From IMG/VR virus record IMGVR_UViG_3300021185_002489, positions 1-61,839 of that record: a stretch of DNA of 61,839 bases; one strand, written 5' to 3'. Positions 52,697-60,671 of this stretch are shown here, piece after piece. Position 1 is the stretch's first letter. The number at the start of each line of letters is the position of its first letter. Under the pieces are notes generated by a model that searched no databases, was not told the DNA's origin, and was given only the letters and a program-made list of their open reading frames with translations. This DNA comes from a virus. The position numbers were made by a program, and so were the translations under genes.

Positions 52697-52950
52697 TGGA
52701 AGCAATAGGTAATTATGTAGTCTTAGAAGAGATCTTAGAGACTTCTACAAAGACACAGGGCGGCTTAGAACTAGCCGAAAAGCATAGAGAGGACATTAGG
52801 TATAGAAGAGCAAATATAATCTCTTCTGGGCCAGATATATTGAAAGAAGGTCAAACAGTACTTTTTGATAGAATAGCTGGTTATCCTGTGGAGCATGATA
52901 GTAATATTTATAAAGTTATTAATTTACGTGATATTGTAGCTATACTATAA
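52696..52950 (+). CDS. groES: Phage co-chaperonin GroES
   Basis: The protein has 84 residues. GNYVVLEEI forms the first strand, residues about 15-33 the mobile loop region, then RRANIISSG, KEGQTVLFDRIAG and VINLRDIVAIL, all in the GroES order. Its ATG overlaps the groEL stop and its stop overlaps the next gene start, so all three are coupled. It caps GroEL. Confidence 0.9.
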   Translation: MEAIGNYVVLEEILETSTKTQGGLELAEKHREDIRYRRANIISSGPDILKEGQTVLFDRIAGYPVEHDSNIYKVINLRDIVAIL

Positions 52951-53396
52951 TGGAAAGAACTGATTTTGCTCAAAGAGGTGAAGTTAAAGTTGATTTTCTT
53001 AAATATTATAGATTAGTATCCAGATGGGCTTGTAAAAATAATGATTTATCTGTAGCGGATTTAGAATTATTATTTTATTTGGACCCTATTGTTTATTTTA
53101 CTATAGATGATTTTAAAACAGGTACATTATTTTACACTTGGGATAAAGAAAGATTTTATAGATTACAAAAACAAGGCTGGATAAATAAATCACATAACGG
53201 AGGTGGTCGCAGAGGCGATCATAATAAATATAAAGTTAGCCAAAGAGGTAAGCTACTTATAAATAAAGTATATAGAATACTGATAGGCGAAGAAGATCTT
53301 CCAACTTCAGCGAAGAGAAATAAAATAATGAAACGGGAAACGTACATAGATAAAGTGTACAGCCAAGCTATAAAAGAGTTTAACAAGAAAAAATAA
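52950..53396 (+). CDS. Winged-helix-like protein, 148 aa
   Basis: The chain contains SVADLELLFYLDPIVYFTIDDF, then KERFYRLQKQGWINKSHNGGG and KYKVSQRGKLLINKVYRIL, the layout helix-helix-wing of MarR-like DNA-binding proteins. Basic N- and C-termini. It is coupled to groES by TAATG. It could be a late regulator or a virion protein; the fold is inferred from pattern. Confidence 0.55.
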   Translation: MERTDFAQRGEVKVDFLKYYRLVSRWACKNNDLSVADLELLFYLDPIVYFTIDDFKTGTLFYTWDKERFYRLQKQGWINKSHNGGGRRGDHNKYKVSQRGKLLINKVYRILIGEEDLPTSAKRNKIMKRETYIDKVYSQAIKEFNKKK

Positions 53397-53400
53397 AAAA

Positions 53401-53751
53401 ATGGCAATAAGATCAATTGTAACTACTATTGACGATACTACAGGAGCTGTTACAAATACTGTTCAGGGACTGGTTAAAAACGAAACTATCACAGGAGTAG
53501 TTTTAAGGGAATTTATGACAAATGGACCAGATCAATTAGCTGATGGTACTTATAACGACACTGCTTCTGAATTGAAGTATAACGTTAAAGTAAAACCAAA
53601 TAATTGTTTAGCTAATATTACATTTGGTAGCGATACTTTTATATTGTATAGTGCACCAACAGGTATTACGCAAACAATTAAAGCTCCAAGTGCTACAGCA
53701 ACTGTTAATGCGGTTGTTAAAGCAGTAGTTACAGATACAGACACTCCATAA
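53401..53751 (+). CDS. Hypothetical beta-rich protein, 116 aa
   Basis: A Thr/Val/Ala-rich beta protein (MAIRSIVTTIDDTTG...), starting five bases after the previous gene. The composition resembles small virion decoration or fibre-linked proteins. No family recognised. Confidence 0.6.
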   Translation: MAIRSIVTTIDDTTGAVTNTVQGLVKNETITGVVLREFMTNGPDQLADGTYNDTASELKYNVKVKPNNCLANITFGSDTFILYSAPTGITQTIKAPSATATVNAVVKAVVTDTDTP

Positions 53752-53763
53752 TAAAATAAGAAC

Positions 53764-53904
53764 ATGAAAAAAAGAAAAGTTAGCTTATACGATACTCTAC
53801 CTGGAGTAACTATCGAACCTTCTAAGGTTGATAATCAAAATATGAATATGCCTATTACAGCAAAAGTTAAATCTTCTGCGAAAGGAACAAAATTAAAGAA
53901 ATAA
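53764..53904 (+). CDS. Hypothetical basic protein, 46 aa
   Basis: Frame MKKRKVSLYDTLPGVTIEPSK..., strongly basic at both ends. It ends one base before the large fibre gene. Unknown function. Confidence 0.55.
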   Translation: MKKRKVSLYDTLPGVTIEPSKVDNQNMNMPITAKVKSSAKGTKLKK

Positions 53905-53905
53905 G

Positions 53906-56020
53906 ATGGCAAGAATTAGCACGTACGCAATTGACTCTACTATAGAAGGAAGCGATAAGCTTTTAGGTACTGATGCAAATTCTAATTCCTCACTAGCAAC
54001 TAAAAATTACACTATTGATAGTCTAAAAGAATATATCAATGGAGCTAGTGCAAAAAATATACCTGATGAAATTCCTTTAGGATTTGCTTTAACAGTAAAT
54101 AGAGAAGGAACGGATTATGAAAGAGCCTTAGTTAGAACATTAGCAAGTTCTGTTGAAACTAATGTTGTGCTTAAAAGTGCAACAGTGAATACAGGGTGTG
54201 ATGTTTATTTAAACACTCTAGGTACAGGTCAAGTATTTTTAATAATTAGGGATTATAACGACGGTCAGTTTGCTGTTGATTATGACTTAAATGATTTTGC
54301 AACAAATTCAGCAACCTTTACAGGGGTTATTGGAAATGTTACCCATAATGGTACTGTAACATCTTTTAATAATCCAAACTTTGGAAGCGATAGTCCAGCG
54401 GCTAACGATAGTCAATATGTAACAAATGGAAATAGCATTTACACTGAGTGGATGTTTAATGTTACACTGGATGCGGGAGAGGTTTATACAGGAGGCCAAG
54501 TGGCTTTTACTGAATTTACTTTTTTAACAGGTTCTCAAAGAATTGAAACTCAAGCTGTAGGATCTTTAAAAATAACAAGAAATTTAAATGTACCTGATGG
54601 TGATTTAACTGTAGGTACAGAAAGCCCAACTACGGACCCTAGAAGTCTTACAGTGTATGGGGATATAAAGTTACCTACATCTGAAAGTCGCATAAAATTT
54701 GGAGGTGATAATAATAATGTATTATTAAGCACCGATGGGTCTGATTTAACTGTATCAGGAACAGGGTCAGGCTCAAATATAGTAACTAACGCTACTAGAT
54801 TTACACAAGATATAGTAAAAGATGATAACACCACTTCTGCGGATGGCAGAACAATAATGGGTCAAAATACTTTTACTGCTATTGCGACAGATGGCACTAG
54901 AGGTGTTTTGTCTAATTCAGGTGTCGAGCTTCAAGATGCTAGTGGAAATGCTTTAGCTCAGCAGCAAGTTTCTGGTAATGCTTCTCAAGGAGGATTAAAT
55001 AATCAAGGTTATTTAACATCTTTAAAAGTTGATGGAAATTGGTATCAATTACCTGCTTTATCCTCAGGTGTAGCAGAAGCTTTACCGGGTCTAAGCGAAA
55101 CTTTAGCTGGTCCACCAACCTCTATAACTACAGGACGTTTCTTTTACGGTACGCAAAACGCCGCAGGAGCTTTATTTCAAGCAGCCACTTCCCCAGCCTC
55201 TTTATCATCTGCGGAAACAATAGGACAAGATGTAACGTCTATAACTATATCTGCAGGTAATCAGACTGATTTTGCGTCAATATTCGCTGCTGTACCTACT
55301 GGACAGAATTTATATTTCGTTGACAGTACATATACAGCTGCTTTTCCAGCGCCCGGCGGTCAAATACTAGATGCATCAGTTAATATATATTTAGTTGTTG
55401 CATACGATACAGGTACTTATGTAACTGTATTTGGCAGACAAGGCTATGGTACATTAAACGTGTCTACAAGTACTTTTAATATAGATTCAGAGGTTGTAAA
55501 ATTAAATACAATACCTACTGGAGCTAAATCAAATTTTGTGTACTACGACACAGCAACTAATGCTTTATCTCATAATCCGCTAACTGTTTCTGGTCTCGCC
55601 AATGGTGCTACGTATGATTACGGTGGTAATACAGACGTGCCTGTTGTGTCAATTGATTTTGATAACTTAGTTATATCAGCACCAGCAAACGGTGTTGTAA
55701 CTTTAAAACAAGGGCATACTTTTGGTGGTGCGTTAGTGGATAATACAATAGCTACTAATTATAATCATTATATATTAAGCAATATAACTGCTGATAAAAC
55801 TTTAACACTACCAGCAGGAACTGTAGGTGATAGTGTAAAGATAACTAACATGTCTTCTTTAGATGCTTCTGGTGCGTATGTACAACCTACGTTTACCTGG
55901 TCTATAGCTACTAATGGTTCAGATAAAATAATGAGAGCTACAAACTTAACACTTGATGCCTCTACAGAATCTTTTGAACTATTATATACAGATGCTGCTA
56001 ACGGATGGGTAATAAACTAA
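53906..56020 (+). CDS. Tail fibre protein, 704 aa
   Basis: Begins MARISTYAIDSTIEGSDKLLGTD...TKNYTIDSLKEYI, an N-terminal module shared with the 58984 gene, probably the virion-binding part. The body is a series of Gly/Asn/Thr/Ser-rich beta repeats, and the end ELLYTDAANGWVIN resembles trimeric fibre tips. Its length and low-complexity body fit a fibre or baseplate spike. Confidence 0.75.
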   Translation: MARISTYAIDSTIEGSDKLLGTDANSNSSLATKNYTIDSLKEYINGASAKNIPDEIPLGFALTVNREGTDYERALVRTLASSVETNVVLKSATVNTGCDVYLNTLGTGQVFLIIRDYNDGQFAVDYDLNDFATNSATFTGVIGNVTHNGTVTSFNNPNFGSDSPAANDSQYVTNGNSIYTEWMFNVTLDAGEVYTGGQVAFTEFTFLTGSQRIETQAVGSLKITRNLNVPDGDLTVGTESPTTDPRSLTVYGDIKLPTSESRIKFGGDNNNVLLSTDGSDLTVSGTGSGSNIVTNATRFTQDIVKDDNTTSADGRTIMGQNTFTAIATDGTRGVLSNSGVELQDASGNALAQQQVSGNASQGGLNNQGYLTSLKVDGNWYQLPALSSGVAEALPGLSETLAGPPTSITTGRFFYGTQNAAGALFQAATSPASLSSAETIGQDVTSITISAGNQTDFASIFAAVPTGQNLYFVDSTYTAAFPAPGGQILDASVNIYLVVAYDTGTYVTVFGRQGYGTLNVSTSTFNIDSEVVKLNTIPTGAKSNFVYYDTATNALSHNPLTVSGLANGATYDYGGNTDVPVVSIDFDNLVISAPANGVVTLKQGHTFGGALVDNTIATNYNHYILSNITADKTLTLPAGTVGDSVKITNMSSLDASGAYVQPTFTWSIATNGSDKIMRATNLTLDASTESFELLYTDAANGWVIN

Positions 56021-56024
56021 AAAT

Positions 56025-56339
56025 ATGGGACTAACAATAGATTTACCACAAGCTGGACTCCTAGGGATTTCCGGCGCTCAAGCTTTTGAAATAACTGGTA
56101 ATACTAATTTAAATATTAACAGTATATATGTTTGTAAGCAAGCCTCTGATTTTACAATAACACTTCCTACAACAGTAACTTCTGATGGAGGTGAAGTGCT
56201 TGTAAAAAAAGTAGGTTCACAAACAGTAACAGTAACCTCAGCACTTATAGAGGGTACCAATCAATCACTAACAATAACTAACAACCAAGCGGTAAGATTT
56301 GTATATATCAATGCTACTTTTGGTTGGTTAATAACTTAA
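56025..56339 (+). CDS. Short fibre-related protein, 104 aa
   Basis: Beta-rich, with NSIYVCKQASDFTITLP and an ending VYINATFGWLIT close to the ending of the 704-residue fibre. It may be a split or accessory fibre tip. Four bases after the previous gene. Confidence 0.6.
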   Translation: MGLTIDLPQAGLLGISGAQAFEITGNTNLNINSIYVCKQASDFTITLPTTVTSDGGEVLVKKVGSQTVTVTSALIEGTNQSLTITNNQAVRFVYINATFGWLIT

Positions 56340-56342
56340 GCT

Positions 56343-56561
56343 ATGCCAGACGTTAAAACATTTTATCCAGGCGCAACAGCAGGAAATCCAATAAATAATG
56401 CCACTGATGCTGCTTTAGCAACTACAGCAACTACAGCAACTGTTGGTAATTCTGTAGATGATCAAAATCAAACTCCAAACGCTCTTGTTTGGACGGGCAC
56501 AACTGCTGAATACGCAGCTTTAGGTACTAAAGATGCAAATACACTTTATTTCGTAATATAA
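56343..56561 (+). CDS. Short fibre-linked protein, 72 aa
   Basis: Ends with LVWTGTTAEYAALGTKDANTLYFVI; the W.GT...Y.A...KDA.TLY..I element recurs in the 57940 gene and is common near fibre ends. Ala/Thr-rich N-terminal half. Probably a structural adaptor. Confidence 0.6.
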   Translation: MPDVKTFYPGATAGNPINNATDAALATTATTATVGNSVDDQNQTPNALVWTGTTAEYAALGTKDANTLYFVI

Positions 56562-57544
56562 TGCCAGTATACAAAGGAAACACGGAAGTTACCAGCGGAA
56601 ACCTATATAAAGGATCTACTGAGATTCAGGATGGCTATAAAGCTACAGATTCTTTTTATGTTAATCAAACTGTAATATCTTTTAGTGATTATCCTGGGGT
56701 TACCCCTAATCCTAAAACATTTTCAGGAGTTCCTGGTGATCCAGTTTCTCCAGCAGCAAATGTATCTTGGAGTATAACAGCACCATCTGGTCAAGCTTAT
56801 CAAAATGCTCCAACTATATCTGGATTACAATCGCCTTTTACTTACAGCGTAAGTGGATATGGTAGTGTAAGTAATACAACTGCAACTTTTACTGTATCAG
56901 GGCCAACAACATATCCATCAAATGGAGTATCTTCTGATTATGATGATCTAACAATATCAGCACCAACTTCTACGGTTAATTCAGCTACTTTAACAATAAC
57001 AACACCTAACTTTAGTGGTGGTGGAGGGAGTAGTTTTGGAAGTACAGTTACTGGAAGTATACGAGGTGCATCAATAACAAATAATACAACAGGTGGATCA
57101 GGAACTTCTTGCAGCGCTGGTGCTTATGGTTTTCAAGAGTGGAGTATACCTGGAGTTCCCTCCGCAAATCCTTCTCCATTCCAAGGTACTGTATCAAAAT
57201 CAGTGCCTAATATGCCAGCCCCTGGAAGTTACAGTGGAACAGTACAAAGTGTAGGACCCTTAACATGGGCAGCTTGGCAAACATTTACACCATATACGCC
57301 AGCGCCTGGAGATTCATGGTGTCCTTCACCTCAATATAGTGCTTGTTGGACATTTTCAGCAACTTGGACTGGATCAGGAGGTGGAACTTTAAACCAAAAT
57401 TTTAGTGCTTTAGCTCCTTATAGCTGCTCAGTATACGCAAACTATATAATAAGATGTACCTCAGCAACACCATATAAAATTCGAGGTAATTTTAGTAGTT
57501 CTGGAGGTTATGGCGGTAGTTGCTATATTGATTATACATTATAA
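56561..57544 (+). CDS. Fibre/spike-like protein, 327 aa
   Basis: Starts MPVYKGNTEVTSGNLYKGSTEI, an N-terminal anchor of the same type as in the 58096 gene (repeated YKG or LKGYIGN). The rest is Pro/Ser/Thr/Gly-rich beta structure with several Cys near the end. Its ATG overlaps the previous stop. Confidence 0.65.
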   Translation: MPVYKGNTEVTSGNLYKGSTEIQDGYKATDSFYVNQTVISFSDYPGVTPNPKTFSGVPGDPVSPAANVSWSITAPSGQAYQNAPTISGLQSPFTYSVSGYGSVSNTTATFTVSGPTTYPSNGVSSDYDDLTISAPTSTVNSATLTITTPNFSGGGGSSFGSTVTGSIRGASITNNTTGGSGTSCSAGAYGFQEWSIPGVPSANPSPFQGTVSKSVPNMPAPGSYSGTVQSVGPLTWAAWQTFTPYTPAPGDSWCPSPQYSACWTFSATWTGSGGGTLNQNFSALAPYSCSVYANYIIRCTSATPYKIRGNFSSSGGYGGSCYIDYTL

Positions 57545-57545
57545 T

Positions 57546-57574
57546 AAATTAAATTAAATTAAATTAAATTAAAT
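57546..57574 (+). repeat. AAATT pentanucleotide repeat before the glutaredoxin-like gene
   Basis: Five AAATT units plus AAAT run into the ATG at 57573, just like the tract before groEL but one unit longer. Confidence 0.75.
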
Positions 57575-57800
57575 GAAAGTATATAAAACAACTAATTGCG
57601 AGCAATGTGCTCAAGTAGAAGTATCAGAAGAACTTAATATAAAAACTGTTTTTATAGATAGTTCAGATTATTCTGGATTTGCTCCAGAAACAGTTCCTGT
57701 ACTTCAAGTGGAGCCAGGGTTCAATGTAAATGGAGCACAATATATTAACAATTTTTTAAAAACTATAAAATCTGCACAAGATGGATTTTACAAAAAATAA
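57573..57800 (+). CDS. Glutaredoxin-like protein, 75 aa
   Basis: MKVYKTTNCEQCAQVEV shows a beta strand, then CEQC in the place of the CxxC redox site; VFIDSSDYSGFAPETVPVLQVEPG has the cis-Pro-type TVPVL. A short glutaredoxin or thioredoxin-fold is likely, which could supply electrons to ribonucleotide reductase (NrdA tail cysteines). Located in the fibre block. Confidence 0.6.
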   Translation: MKVYKTTNCEQCAQVEVSEELNIKTVFIDSSDYSGFAPETVPVLQVEPGFNVNGAQYINNFLKTIKSAQDGFYKK

Positions 57801-57936
57801 AGGTTTAGGTGATACAGTTAAAACAATGACAGATTTTACTGGTATAACTAAAGTAGTTAATGTAATTACAGGAGGCAATTGCAATTGCAATAAAAGACAA
57901 GAATGGCTAAATAAAAAAATACCATATAAAAATTAA
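57781..57936 (+). CDS. Small Cys-containing protein, 51 aa
   Basis: Frame MDFTKNKGLGDTVKTMTDFTGITKVVN...CNCNKRQEWLNKKIPYKN. The GLGD...TG...V...C.C..R.EWLN pattern is a type of small phage protein I recall, with no known role. It overlaps the glutaredoxin-like gene by 20 bases. Confidence 0.55.
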   Translation: MDFTKNKGLGDTVKTMTDFTGITKVVNVITGGNCNCNKRQEWLNKKIPYKN

Positions 57937-57939
57937 AAA

Positions 57940-58095
57940 ATGGCAAATTTAACAAACATAATAGGTGGTCAACCTTACTACGATGCTGCTAATGCAAACT
58001 CAGAATCTTTATTAAGTTTTTGGAAAGGCACGCAAGCTCAATACGATGCAATAAGCACCAAAGATGCTAAAACATTATACTTAATTACAGCATAG
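57940..58095 (+). CDS. Short fibre-linked protein, 51 aa
   Basis: Ends SFWKGTQAQYDAISTKDAKTLYLITA, a second copy of the W.GT...Y.A...KDA.TLY element of the 56343 gene. Its stop touches the next ATG. Likely structural. Confidence 0.6.
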   Translation: MANLTNIIGGQPYYDAANANSESLLSFWKGTQAQYDAISTKDAKTLYLITA

Positions 58096-58974
58096 ATGCC
58101 TATAAACTTATTCAATAATCCTTTATCCTCAATTAAGTTGGGAGCTGATAACATTCTAAAAGGATATATTGGTAACAGTCAAATATTTCCTAATAATACA
58201 GAAATAACAGCGGCAGCATTTACTAATTCTAATATAGCTAATACAGGAGGAAATACTCCTTATGTTGTTACAGGAGATATAGGGTCTTCATTTACTCTAA
58301 CAGGAAGTAATGGTGCAACCGCTCCTAGCGGAACGCAGGTTATATCGTCCAGCCCTGCTACGTATCAAATAGCAATAGCAGATCAATCTGCTACTTGTGG
58401 CTCTTCTCAAAGAAATGCGCAGGTTGTTATAGCTGCTCAGGGTAATACTGTTTTAGCTAGTGGCTTAAACAATACAGACACTATAGTACAAGCGGCTGGT
58501 CCAGTAAATCAAACAAATAATAATTCATTATCAATTTCTGCTGTAAATACAGTATACAATACTGTAACAGTAGGAGGGCAGTTGCAATGGAGTACTGGTG
58601 CCAAATGGAGGGTTACAATAAATTATACCGCAGGTATACAAAACGCTGTAGAACACATTAGAGCTAGATTCACTAATCCAGCTACCCCAAATCAATTTCC
58701 TGTTTACAGTCCTGCTAATCCTATATCACCAGGATTAGGCACTTGGCTTTACGGGGGAGGTGGTAATCCTGCTGGTGTAAAAACAGGTTTTGTATTTGCA
58801 TCAGGAGGTGCGGATATAGTTAACCCAGCTAGCGGAACTTACTCTTTTGATATAACAATAGGTTCTAACGTAGGCTCTCATCCTTATGTTAATTTTTATA
58901 CCGACCTAACACCAGCAGCGGGTTGTTATACCACAGCGGTTTCATCAGCGTCAACTGGACTTATATATCCTTAA
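58096..58974 (+). CDS. Fibre-like protein, 292 aa
   Basis: Begins MPINLFNNPLSSIKLGADNILKGYIGNSQIF, then Asn/Thr/Gly/Ala-rich beta repeats. It is of the same general type as the 56561 gene and sits immediately after the 57940 gene. No enzymatic motif. Confidence 0.65.
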   Translation: MPINLFNNPLSSIKLGADNILKGYIGNSQIFPNNTEITAAAFTNSNIANTGGNTPYVVTGDIGSSFTLTGSNGATAPSGTQVISSSPATYQIAIADQSATCGSSQRNAQVVIAAQGNTVLASGLNNTDTIVQAAGPVNQTNNNSLSISAVNTVYNTVTVGGQLQWSTGAKWRVTINYTAGIQNAVEHIRARFTNPATPNQFPVYSPANPISPGLGTWLYGGGGNPAGVKTGFVFASGGADIVNPASGTYSFDITIGSNVGSHPYVNFYTDLTPAAGCYTTAVSSASTGLIYP

Positions 58975-58983
58975 TAAAATAAT

Positions 58984-59694
58984 ATGGCAAGAATAAAATT
59001 ATATCCCAACGATACAGTTATCACAGGTGGTGACCGTTTAGTTGGAACGGATATAAACGGTAATACTACAAAAAATTACCAGATAGAGGAAATTGCTAAA
59101 TATTTTGCGAAGTCAAGCACAGCTGATTCAACTGGTATTGGTTTTCAATTTAATTATGCCGGAAAATATACGGGAGGTTCTTTAGAAAGTGGTGACTTTA
59201 GATATGAAGTTAATCCCACTGCACCCACACAATTTGGTTGGGCAAATATTACAGGTATAGCATTTTCAAGATATACAGCTAATAATACAGATATTCAACC
59301 TATAGTTGATTTATATAAAAATCAAATTATAAAAATAACGGATATTGGAACAGCTAACCCTCAAAATTATAGCGTATATAAGATAACTAGTATAACTAGT
59401 TTAAATAACGCTTACTTGTTTTCTTTAGTTCAGCAAGGTGGTGCGGGTGAGCCTGCAACATCTGTAATAGCTTTATCAGCAACAGGTATATCAACTTCAG
59501 ATGTGTTCTTTACGTTTACACAATCAAACGCTTCGGCTGTTTGGAATGTAGAACATAATTTAAAAAAATTTCCAAGTGTTACAATTATAGATAGCGCTAA
59601 CAGCATAGTGTATGGAAATACTACATATATTGACGAAAACAACTTAACAATAAATTTTTCTGCTCCTTTTTCCGGAAAGGCATACTTAAACTAA
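58984..59694 (+). CDS. Fibre or spike protein, 236 aa
   Basis: Starts MARIKLYPNDTVITGGDRLVGTD...TKNYQIEEIAKYF, the same anchor module as the 704-residue fibre gene. The middle and end are beta-rich, with a C-terminal WNVEHNLKKFPSVTIIDSAN. A WNVEHNLGKFPSV..ID element is common at phage fibre tips. So it is a second fibre with the same anchor. Confidence 0.7.
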   Translation: MARIKLYPNDTVITGGDRLVGTDINGNTTKNYQIEEIAKYFAKSSTADSTGIGFQFNYAGKYTGGSLESGDFRYEVNPTAPTQFGWANITGIAFSRYTANNTDIQPIVDLYKNQIIKITDIGTANPQNYSVYKITSITSLNNAYLFSLVQQGGAGEPATSVIALSATGISTSDVFFTFTQSNASAVWNVEHNLKKFPSVTIIDSANSIVYGNTTYIDENNLTINFSAPFSGKAYLN

Positions 59695-59703
59695 AACAAA
59701 AAA

Positions 59704-60663
59704 ATGGCAATAAAATATTTAAACAATGTAGACTTAACGAAAAACGAGCTACAGAACGCCGTAATTCAGGTATTAGCAACAGCTCCCTCAGGAGCGGTTG
59801 AAGGACAGGTATATTACGATTCTACAGATGATGTAATAAAATTTTATAATGGTACAGCCTGGGTATCAGCGGGAGGTGATTTAACTGCGATTACCACAGC
59901 TACTGCTGACCAGTTAACAATAACGGATAGCACTGGACCAATACCAAATATCGACATTGTAACTAGCGCTGTTACAAACGCAGGTGTTGAATTAGCTACA
60001 GGTGATCAAATTTATGATTTTGTAACCACAGGTATTAATGCTAGAATACAAAATGTAACTGATCCTACGAGTGCTCAGGATGTTGCTACAAAAAATTATG
60101 TAGACACTATTGCAACTGGGCTTTTAGAATATAAGGGAGGATATGATGCCTCTACTAACACCCCTGATTTAGATACAGCTACTAACATAGCTATTGATAA
60201 AGGTGATGCGTATACTGTTACTGTAGATGGTTTATTTTTTACAGAGCAAGTAAGAGTAGGTGACTTTATTATAGCTGAAACTGCTATAGCTGCAGGAGCG
60301 GGAGGTTCATTAAGTGATTTTACAATTGTACAATCTAATGTTGATTTAGCTACAGCAGCAGCAACATCAGGTGCAGCAGTTAAAGGTATATCTGGATACG
60401 ATTCCGCAGACTTTTCTGTAACAGCTGGTTTTGTATCACTTGAAACAAAAACATATAAAGCTTTAATAGGTAATGGTACATTAACAACAATACCTGTTAC
60501 ACATGGTTTAAATAGTCAAGATTTAATTATACAACTATTTGACGCGTCTACAAACGAAACTGTTTATGCAGACGTAGTAAGAACAAGTGCATCTCAAGTT
60601 GATGTAACTTTTTCAGTGGCGCCTACGTCAAATGCAATAAAAATACTTATTCAGAAAATATAA
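59704..60663 (+). CDS. Fibre/spike protein, 319 aa
   Basis: The chain contains AVEGQVYYDSTDDVIKFYNGTAWV, a frequent fibre element, TSAQDVATKNYVD near residue 120, also common in fibres, and an end with IPVTHGLNSQDLIIQLFD. It is beta-rich and Ala/Thr-rich. Probably a tail fibre subunit. Confidence 0.72.
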   Translation: MAIKYLNNVDLTKNELQNAVIQVLATAPSGAVEGQVYYDSTDDVIKFYNGTAWVSAGGDLTAITTATADQLTITDSTGPIPNIDIVTSAVTNAGVELATGDQIYDFVTTGINARIQNVTDPTSAQDVATKNYVDTIATGLLEYKGGYDASTNTPDLDTATNIAIDKGDAYTVTVDGLFFTEQVRVGDFIIAETAIAAGAGGSLSDFTIVQSNVDLATAAATSGAAVKGISGYDSADFSVTAGFVSLETKTYKALIGNGTLTTIPVTHGLNSQDLIIQLFDASTNETVYADVVRTSASQVDVTFSVAPTSNAIKILIQKI

Positions 60664-60671
60664 TTTAAATT

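Noticed and set aside
51119-52950. groEL-groES as host contamination or misassembly
   Set aside because: The genes are AT-rich like the neighbours, lack the cellular GGM tail, and are stop-start coupled to a following phage gene; no break is visible at the borders.
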